Positions 57,301 through 64,000 of a stretch of 64,000 bases of DNA are shown piece after piece. Position 1 is the first letter of the stretch, and the number at the start of each line of letters is the position of its first letter. Position numbers and translations under genes: made by a program. The notes beneath the pieces are model-generated. The model did not search any database. It was not told where the DNA came from and was given only the letters and a program-made list of their open reading frames with translations. The stretch spans positions 5,791,313 to 5,855,312 of the forward strand of contig JABACO010000007.1 of assembly GCA_013339895.1 (NCBI GenBank), written 5' to 3'. This DNA comes from Ephydatia muelleri. Its lineage: Eukaryota; Porifera; Demospongiae; Spongillida; Spongillidae.

Positions 57301-60300
57301 CGATCGGCAGTGGTTCACCATCAGTCACAGATGCGATCGGCAGTGGTTCACCATCAGTCACAGATGCGATCAGCAGCGGTTCACCATCAGTCATTGATGC
57401 GATCACTGCTGCCGGTTCGTCATCAGTCATAGATGTGATCGCTGCTTCCGGTTCGTCATCAGTCATAGATGCCGGGTTGCCTTCAAGAAGAAGAGAGTTT
57501 TCGGCCGTGGCTGGTTGCTTTTTACTTGCAACAAGAGCGGGGCAATTTATAGTTCTATATTCATGCATTATAGACTACCTTACCTGAACAGCGCGCCCAT
57601 TCTTCTAAAAGATGCACTCTTTTAAAAAAAAAATTTACGTAGCTGAGCGCAATTTGTGGCCAGTGTTCTTAGCTGCGGTTCGCGATACTTATGTAACACA
57701 CTTGTGGCGTATAAACAAACACTTACTTTAGATTAGTGCTAAAATATACTGTATAACATTTAAGATGGCGGACACTCGTAAACCTCGATGTGGTCCCTAG
57801 AGCTTGTCTATAAACAGAATTTTTATTTCATAAAAACAGCAATATCGATAGTCCCTTCAATTCTGCAAAAAAAAAATTCTGTTTATCGATCCGGAAACCA
57901 TCTCAATTTAGAAATCTGCGCTATGATGATAAATTTTATTTAACCCTTTCACCACCTACTAAAGTGAAATATATATACAGATTCTACGTAAATTGAGCTT
58001 CAATTTGATGCTAAAGAAGTCATTACCAGGCCAGAAATGGAAAGGTTATGAGCCTGCAAAGTTGCACATTTTCTGGAAAAATTAATTATTCAGTGCAGTA
58101 TATTTCGTAAACCATTAAGGTTATTAACATAAGAACTGGTTCAAGTAACATTCATCCTTAGATGAACAAATATGAATAATTGCATCAGGATTGGAATATG
58201 TGAAGCACGCACTTACCCCACTTATAATGGAATGACCCTATTGGTAATGGGCGTGATACAGCAATTATTGGTAATGACAGCAACTATTGGTAATGACAGC
58301 AACTATTGGTAATGACAGCAACTATTGGTAATGACAGCAACTATTGGTAATGACAGCAACTATTGGTAATGGGCGTGATACAGCAACTATTGGTAATGAC
58401 AGCAACTATTGGTAATGACAGCAACTATTGGTAATGACAGCAACTATTGGTAATGACAGCAACTATTGGTAATGACAGCAACTATTGGTAATGACAGCAA
58501 CTATTGGTAATGACAGCAACTATTGGTAATGGGCGTGATACAGCAAATATTGGTATTGGGCGTGATACAGCAACTATTGGTAATGACAGCAACTATTGGT
58601 AATGACAGCAACTATTGGTAATGACAGCAACTATTGGTAATGGGCGTGATACAGCAACTATTGGTAATGACAGCAACTATTGGTAATGACAGCAACTATT
58701 GGTAATGGGCGTGATACAGCAACTATTGGTAATGGGCGTGATACAGCAACTATTGGTAATGGGCGTGATACAGCAACTATTGGTAATGACAGCAACTATT
58801 GGTAATGACAGCAACTATTGGTAATGACAGCAACTATTGGTAATGGGCGTGATACAGCAACTATTGGTAATGACAGCAACTATTGGTAATGACAGCAACT
58901 ATTGGTAATGGGCGTGATACAGCAACTATTGGTAATGACAGCAACTATTGGTAATGACAGCAACTATTGGTAATGACAGCAACTATTGGTAATGGGCGTG
59001 ATACAGCAACTATTGGTAATGACAGCAACTATTGGTAATGGGCGTGATACAGCAACTATTGGTAATGGGCGTGATACAGCAACTATTGGTAATGGGCGTG
59101 ATACAGCAACTATTGGTAATGGGCGTGATACAGCAACTATTGGTAATGGGCGTGATACAGCAACTATTGGTAATGGGCGTGATACAGCAACTATTGGTAA
59201 TGGGCGTGATACAGCAACTATTGGTAATGACAGCAACTATTGGTAATGACAGCAACTATTGGTAATGGGCGTGATACAGCAACTATTGGTAATGACAGCA
59301 ACTATTGGTAATGACAGCAACTATTGGTAATGGGCGTGATACAGCAACTATTGGTAATGACAGCAACTATTGGTAATGACAGCAACTATTGGTAATGACA
59401 GCAACTATTGGTAATGGGCGTGATACAGCAACTATTGGTAATGGGCGTGATACAGCAACTATTGGTAATGGGCGTGATACAGCAACTATTGGTAACGGGT
59501 GTGAATACAGCTATCGCTACAATAGTGCTGGTGAAGATGTGGGCATTGAGAATAAATGGCTTGATTGCGATGCAAAATATCCATGCACGCCCCACGATAT
59601 CAACAATGGCCACAACAGACATCATTAAAAGCTGTACGATATATGTTAACTCAAGTGCACTAGGTGCAACTACCCAACGTGCAAACAAAGGCAGAACACG
59701 TGTCACACTACGCTGCTGCACTCACTTGCGCATGTGACCCATCAGCACCGCCCACCACTCTACACACAGGCAATGGGGGACGAGCTGCAGCGGAATGCGA
59801 CCACTGCTGGGGAGGAGGTGGCTGGAGCTGGGGAGGAGGTGGCTGGGGCCGGGGAGGTGGCGTGGCCTTGGAACCCTGCCCTCCCCCTCCCTTGGCGGAC
59901 GATGAAGAGTGAGCAGGATTGAACATGGGACCGTCAGCCTCCACTCTTGCTCCGCACTGGCCTGCTGCAAACGCCGTTGCTGCGTCTGCGTCACAGCCCT
60001 TCGTGCTGTCCCCCTGATCCATCACTTCACTATCACCAGCACACAGACCCGAGTCTTGCAGCGCTTGGCGTAGTTTCCTGCACATTTCCTGGGGGTCCTC
60101 ACCCTTGCTCCTGGACTGCCACGTCGCGAAAAACTCGTCGATCTGGCTTTTCAGGCAGTGCTGGTGATTGTGGACGATGGAATCGATGTCCGTTTTCCTG
60201 AAGCCAAGTTTTTTTGCAACAGCCCTCCAATCAATGCCCACCAAATCAGCTGCTTCTTTGATTGCTGTGAAAAAAATATATAAATGCATATTTGTGTGTG

Positions 60301-60847
60301 TTTTATCAACTTGTAAGAATTGAATTTTTTGGGGGCAATTGTCCCTTCAGCAGACACAGGAGACAATAATATAAAGATTGCCAAAAGTTGATGGGTAATG
60401 TCTGGATAATGAACATTGATTATTAAGCCCATTGAGTGATTTTATCTAATTTCAAAGCCATGCAAACATTAAACAGTTCGAAGTTCTAAACCAGCCAGTT
60501 TAACATTCATCCAAATGTGATATGGAGATGTAAATTTAGATATGTAAGAAAAATTATCCCACAACTGTAGAGGCAAAAAAAAAACAAAAAAAAACAAAAC
60601 AAAAAACAAAAAAAACAAAAAAAAAAAACAACAAATTAGCAGTAAAACATAGTTTGTAGTCATCACATGCTGGTGAGAAAAAGAGTGGAATATGCAGGTT
60701 GTCCATTACTTAATTGAAGAGATTTGAAAACTTGCCTGAAATTTGGTCATGCTAATGAGAACATTGAACTGAACAGGCAATCACAAAATGTACCAAGAGT
60801 GGTTTTTCATTCTCAAATCAAATCAGCGAGAGATGATCCCCCCCCCG

Positions 60848-60887
<40 letters not shown>

Positions 60888-62305
60888 AGAGCATAAGGAG
60901 GTGTTACTTGAGAGAACACATTCCACCATCCCACTCCTTTCACCTTCGAAAGGAGTTATTTCGAGGAATCGGTCAACATACGTCATATTTTGCAGCATTA
61001 CTGAACATGCCCTCATGGAGTTTGGAGTTGAATTACGATTCACTAGGATTGGCGTAAAACAAGATCTGATTGAACTAAAAAGTTCTCACTTCTACCTTCC
61101 CTTCATGCATCTTACCTCTCTCTCGTCCTCATCCTCCTCCCTCCTCCTCCTCATCCTCCTCCTCATCCTCCCTCCTCCTCATCCACCTCCCTCCTCCTGC
61201 TCCCTCCTCACCCTCCCTCCTCCTCATCCTCCCTCCTCCTCATCCTCCCTCCTCCTCATCCTCCCTCCTCCTCATCCTCCCTCCCTCATCTTCCCTCCTC
61301 CTCATCCTCCCTCCTCCTCATCCTCCCTCCTCATCCTCTCCTCCCTCCTCATCCTCCTCCTCCTCCTCATCCTCCTCCTCCTCCTCATCCTCCTCCTCAT
61401 CCTCCTCCCTCCTCCTCATCCTCCTCCTCATCCTCCTCCCTCCTCCTCATCCTCCTCCTCCTCCTCATCCTCCTCCTCCTCCTCCTCCTCCCTCCTCCTC
61501 ATCCTCCTCCCTCCTCCTCATCCTCCTCCCTCCTCCTCATCCTCCTCCTCCCCTCCTCCTCATCCTCCTCCCTCCTCCTCATCCTCCTCCCTCCTCCTCA
61601 TCCTCCTCCCTCCTCCTCATCCTCCTCCTCCTCCTCATCCTCCTCCCTCCTCCTCATCCTCCTCCTCATCCTCCTCCCTCCTCCTCATCCTCCTCCCTCC
61701 TCCTCATCCTCCTCCCTCCTCATCCTCCTCCCCTCCTCATCCTCCTCCTCATCCTCCTCCCTCCTCCTCATCCTCCTCCCTCCTCCTCATCCTCCTCCCT
61801 CCTCCTCATCCTCCTCCCTCCTCCTCATCCTCCTCCTCATCCTCCTCCCTCCTCCTCATCCTCCTCCTCATCCTCCCTCATCCTCATCCTCCTCCCTCCT
61901 CCTCCCCTATGCCCCACTTACCATCAACCAGCTGCTTGTTTTCATCCTGCTCTGCATGCACATGTATTCCCGCTCTTTCCAAGGCCAGACGGAGACTATT
62001 CAAGGTTGCATCGTTCCCCTTTCTCATCTTCCACTTGGTAAACATACTGTGGATTTGGTCCCGCAGGTCATGATTGTCCGAATAAATGCAACCGATGTCG
62101 GTGGGTGACAGACCCAACTCTCGCGCAAGGCACTTCCATCTTAAGCCGAGAATGCTTGAGACCCTCTCAATTTCTGCAGGAGTACATAAGACGTCAAACG
62201 ACGGTCTGTAATGTATTCCCTTCTCCAATTGGCGCACATCTTTCCTACTAACCCATACAAATGGAGAGTACAAATGCGTGCAACAACAGGCACAAAGGAG
62301 GATTA

Positions 62306-62370
<65 letters not shown>

Positions 62371-62502
62371 CACAGTGCACATACACACGCGCCGAAACAA
62401 ATACTGCCGTGTAGCGTGTAGTAAAGTAGGTAAGCATTTAATATATTAAGCCGGTGTATACCGGCTGCTGTGTGATCGTAACGGTAACACACACAACACA
62501 CA

Positions 62503-62545
<43 letters not shown>

Positions 62546-62705
62546 GCACGCACGCACGCACGCACACGCACACACCCACACAAGTGCTTTGCATGACACA
62601 TTCTGCCGCTATTAGCGACTAAGTTAACACACTGTCAAATAAAACAGCGCGCCATAAATAAACAAAACATGCCAAACTAAACGACGTACCAACATCCACA
62701 TCCAT
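54305..62705 (-). CDS. Death-Death-CARD adaptor protein (gene A)
   Basis: Four exons on the minus strand: 62690-62705 (ATGGATGTGGATGTTG), 61922-62173, 59726-60264 and 54305-54664. Borders are GT-AG and phases agree (1, 1, 0), giving 388 residues. Death 1 (6-75): IERVSSILGLRWKCLARELG, LSPTDIGCIYSDNHDLRDQI, FTKWKMRKGNDATLNSLRLA. Death 2 (90-165): AIKEAADLVGIDWRAVAKKL, GFRKTDIDSIVHNH, FATWQSRS, LRQALQDSGL. A Gly/Ser then Pro/Gln-rich linker follows (170-269). The CARD (285-370): AFCECSAALERGLTSPDSIA, LTSVQRDEVQNN, QRTRTLLKFLDAQI, FHTFVGILRNEPAYSVLVKK. Likely a cytosolic scaffold for apoptotic or immune signalling; partners unknown. Intron 3 (5.06 kb) holds a minisatellite with a nested transposon; intron 2 holds a CTC tract. 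The junction of exons 3 and 4 spans the most repetitive DNA and is the least certain. Confidence 0.7.
55028..55483 (+). repeat. 19/27-bp two-state minisatellite, left block
   Basis: Units are either GGTAATGACAGCAACTATT (19 bases) or the same with GGCGTGAT inserted after GGTAATG (27 bases). They are almost identical in sequence and mixed without a fixed order. The array is cut at 55483 by the transposon and resumes at 58239. Lies in gene A intron 3. Confidence 0.98.
55957..56690 (+). pseudogene. Transposon-borne ORF with Cys/His cluster, 5' part
   Basis: First frame (55957-56340): LREQ-like basic N-terminus, then RDYCCDHFKNHKRRIYLNLR, LIEEHPSLSLKCGDVVCCNC, with C-x-H and C-x6-CC-x-C spacing as in a zinc-binding module. 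After a frameshift or unrecognised intron near 56310 it continues (56330-56690) with SIRDTESYSEGSDDTATQLH, IQGISPIKKRR (a basic nuclear signal), EIIQQLKEKFGSTKSRSERI and WILTALPKS. From memory of the style only, this resembles the N-terminal half of large uncharacterised, transposon-like cnidarian and sponge proteins ('KxKF...ILTVLPKSWS'). It lacks the rest of such a protein. No catalytic domain is visible. Confidence 0.5.
56690..57568 (-). CDS. Repetitive acidic/RS-rich nuclear-type protein
   Basis: A long open frame (it runs on to 56507, where it overlaps the opposite gene and is probably not coding). Order: eight degenerate 11-13-residue repeats of the form ASVTDGEPLPI (acidic, coded by a 33-base DNA repeat at 57290-57470); KSEPPSPP, a sumoylation-like site; NRRKKRKSWW, a nuclear signal; then an RS/HS-rich domain (HSRSPHHSHSPRLSRS and so on). 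RS domains occur in splicing and chromatin proteins. The frame stays open through two different repeats with coherent composition, which favours real coding. A weaker plus-strand frame covers the same repeats. It lies wholly inside the 55484-58238 transposon. A splice acceptor upstream of 57568 is possible, so an earlier exon may exist. Confidence 0.45.
56800..57045 (+). repeat. Degenerate GTGAGCGTGAGTGAGGTG repeat
   Basis: A 6- to 18-base repeat built on GTGAGC/GTGAGT. On the minus strand it codes the RS/HS-rich domain. Confidence 0.85.
57290..57475 (+). repeat. 33-bp in-frame repeat
   Basis: GATGCGATCGGCAGTGGTTC-ACCATCAGTCACA-like units, about six, the first three nearly identical and the outer ones diverged. 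The length is a multiple of three and keeps frames open on both strands. Confidence 0.85.
58239..59500 (+). repeat. 19/27-bp two-state minisatellite, right block
   Basis: Continuation of the array at 55028-55483 after the inserted transposon: about 55 units of the 19-base and 27-base types. The left half is mostly 19-base units. Stretches of consecutive 27-base units at 59035-59225 and 59405-59490 give apparent 9-residue protein repeats, which are artefacts. Confidence 0.98.
60575..60635 (+). repeat. A-rich (A)nC tract
   Basis: AAAAACAAAA-type low complexity in gene A intron 2. Confidence 0.9.
60837..60886 (+). repeat. Poly-C tract
   Basis: About 48 C with one G, in gene A intron 2. G-rich on the transcribed sense. 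Confidence 0.95.
61117..61909 (+). repeat. CTC/CTCAT polypyrimidine tract (790 bp)
   Basis: Almost pure C/T with A only in recurrent CTCAT units (CCTCCTCATCCTCCTCCCTC). It ends 12 bases before the donor of gene A exon 2, so the pre-mRNA carries an 800-base purine-rich GAGGAG tract directly downstream of that donor. It produces a spurious 449-residue Pro/Ser/Leu frame on the plus strand. Confidence 0.97.
62307..62580 (+). repeat. (CA)n and (CACG)n microsatellites in gene A intron 1
   Basis: CA tract at 62307-62364 and a second at 62487-62580 that ends in CGCACGCACG. Confidence 0.95.
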
Positions 62706-62744
62706 CGGTAATTTTATTTGGCTACTACACAGCGAGAAATCAAT

Positions 62745-63000
62745 AATTGGACCAATATTGACGCATTATTGGATCAGGATGATATCATCCTTGGTAGGCA
62801 ATATGGGTAACAGTATTGGTTCAATGATTTAGGGGAACATGACCCAAACATGTGTACGCAATATTGATACAACACTGATAAAGTGTTGATCCAACCATGA
62901 TAGCAGTCTTGTGCCAAGCATGATATACCAAAGTATTGGCCCAATGCTGTTATTACAATATTGGCCCAAGACCATATTACCTTTTAAGGCATCAATATTA
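62745..63000. repeat. Cluster of ATTGG(N)CCAAT palindromes
   Basis: ATTGGACCAATATTG (62747), AGTATTGGCCCAATG (62932), CAATATTGGCCCAAG (62961), TATTGGTTCAATG (62813) and GCAATATTGATAC (62860) recur about every 50-60 bases. It lies just upstream of gene A exon 1. It may be a degenerate repeat or an element; CCAAT-type sites could also act in the promoter. Confidence 0.4.
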
Positions 63001-63370
63001 CCTCCTTTTTAGGCATTGTTGAAACAATACAGATTGCATCACAATAAACTATTCTATTAAGTCCCTTGTTCTCTCTCCTTCTATTAGCACTGCGATCACC
63101 ATATCCTCGAAGTAGCATACTCCACCAGAGCAATGGACGGATACTTTGCATCCACTCAACAGTCTCGATGGTCTGTGTACAACCCTGTGTTGGATAGCAG
63201 AAGCATTACCACCACATATGTTCACATACCTTGCAGTGTAACTGGTCGTTTGGAAAGCTGTATGACAAATCACCACCCTGGATATTTGCTAATACACACC
63301 ATTATTAATTTAACTCACATCCAAGTCACAACGACAACAGCAAGTCAGTGTACTGGTGTTTGGATATCCA

Positions 63371-64000
63371 AAAGAGTTAGCCTGTGTGGATTCCACAAAA
63401 ATAAATGATGTTCTCAAGTCATCACGTAGCCACACGCATCCAAGTCGCAAGACTCCATACCGGTAAATGACAACACCAAGCGCACTGGTGTTTTGATATC
63501 CAAAAGAGTTAGCCTGTGTGAATTCCACAAAATAAATTACGTTCTCAAGTCAACTCACGTAGCCACACCAGAGATATACCAATACCTCTGGTCAAACGAA
63601 TCCAACTCAAAGACAACACCTCGTCCTCATGTAACCTGTCTATCTCCATCGCTTTCTCTTTTTCACCAATTCTCCATGGCACACCCAGATGCGCTCTAAT
63701 AAGAGGTACAATATGAGAGAAATCCAATAATAACTTGGCATCTAAATACCACTAAAACGAAAAGGGACCGATACAATCACTCGCTTACCAAAAGAGTTAG
63801 CCTGTGTGAGTTCCACAAAATAAATTACGTTCTCAAGTCAACTCACGTAGCCACACCAGAGATATACCGGTACCTCTGGTCAAACGAATCCAACTCAAAG
63901 ACAACACCTCGTCCTCATGTAACCTGTCTATCTCCATCGCTTTCTCTTTTTCACCAATTCTCCACGGCACACCCAGATGCGCTCTAATAAGAGGTACAAC
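63371..64000 (-). repeat. 288-bp tandem duplication at the window end
   Basis: The block starting AAAAGAGTTAGCCTGTGTGA occurs at 63502 and 63790 (period 288) and runs ~210 bases with only a few differences. A shorter, older copy is at 63371. On the minus strand each copy keeps a frame LIRAHLGVPWRIGEKEKAME, IDRLHEDEVLSLSWIRLTRG, ISLVWLRELT then stop (63545-63727 and 63833-beyond). No known family was recognised. The array continues past the window. Confidence 0.8.

Larger units (their letters stand above)
55480..58242. mobile_element. 2755-bp transposon with ~480-bp inverted repeats
   Basis: The element is 55484-58238. Both ends start GGGTCATTCCA and the inverted similarity extends about 480 bases inward (shared phrases include GCGTGCTTCACAT, AATGGTTTACGAAATAT, GCAGGCTCATAAC and GGTGGTGAAAGGGTTAAA). 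It is flanked by TATT (55480-55483 and 58239-58242), and removing it restores a normal minisatellite unit exactly. It carries a plus-strand gene (from 55957) and a minus-strand gene (from 57568) that converge near 56.7 kb. The superfamily is not identified; a 4-base duplication with long arms is unusual. Confidence 0.85.

Noticed and set aside
57084..57587. 167-codon plus-strand frame opposite the acidic/RS ORF
   Set aside because: It covers only the 33-base repeat and lacks the coherent NLS/RS architecture of the minus frame; probably a shadow.
58964..59265. Nine-residue repeat proteins in the minisatellite
   Set aside because: Frames stay open only where 27-base units are adjacent; 19-base units break them.
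60724..62073. 449-codon Pro/Ser/Leu-rich frame on the plus strand
   Set aside because: Produced entirely by poly-C and the CTC/CTCAT tract lying in an intron of gene A.

Overview
The window is metazoan nuclear DNA, most likely from a sponge or another non-bilaterian marine invertebrate. The evidence is: short GT-AG introns, a secreted CAP protein with a GPI-type tail, single-exon rhodopsin-like receptors of an unusual subtype, Death/CARD adaptor genes, and a very large, diverse load of transposable elements, satellites and homopolymer/microsatellite tracts. The palindrome TACATGTA is very common throughout. No rRNA, tRNA, CRISPR or prokaryotic operon structure was seen. The species assignment is inference.

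Layout. 0-2.4 kb: a broken acidic ORF, then a reverse-transcriptase relic split by a 602-bp inverted-repeat element that carries a RecQ-like helicase fragment. 2.6-3.9 kb: an intact five-exon CAP gene. 4.2-8.8 kb: a diverged ~180-bp satellite interrupted by a LINE relic. 10.8-11.8 kb: GPCR 1 (minus strand). 14.9-18 kb: an integrase pseudogene with nested inverted-repeat elements. 19.15-23.09 kb: a piggyBac-like element bounded by TTAA. 23.4-27.3 kb: a reverse transcriptase/endonuclease-type retroelement relic split by a 2.66-kb inverted-repeat element that holds a 136/125-bp satellite. 28.1-29.1 kb: GPCR 2, a paralogue of GPCR 1. 29.5-30.4 kb: a third copy of the same retroelement. 33.9-34.5 kb: fibronectin III exon fragments. 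38.6-42.9 kb: an intron-bearing integrase relic abutted by a Ty3/gypsy relic on the other strand. 43.16-46.07 kb: an unclassified DNA transposon. 46.6 kb: a fourth retroelement fragment. 47-51.4 kb: MITEs and a 21-bp minisatellite.

51.4-62.7 kb holds two tandem, paralogous minus-strand genes for Death/CARD adaptors: Death-CARD, and Death-Death-Pro-rich-CARD. The introns of the larger gene contain a 790-bp CTC-rich tract and a two-state 19/27-bp minisatellite, into which a 2755-bp transposon with ~480-bp inverted repeats and two convergent genes has inserted. The window ends in a 288-bp tandem duplication.

Best-supported host genes are the CAP protein, the two GPCRs and the two Death/CARD genes. 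They do not form one pathway; the Death/CARD pair is the only clear functional cluster (apoptotic or innate immune adaptors). Almost everything else is mobile DNA, much of it nested, and several insertions can be ordered in time from target-site duplications and interrupted reading frames.
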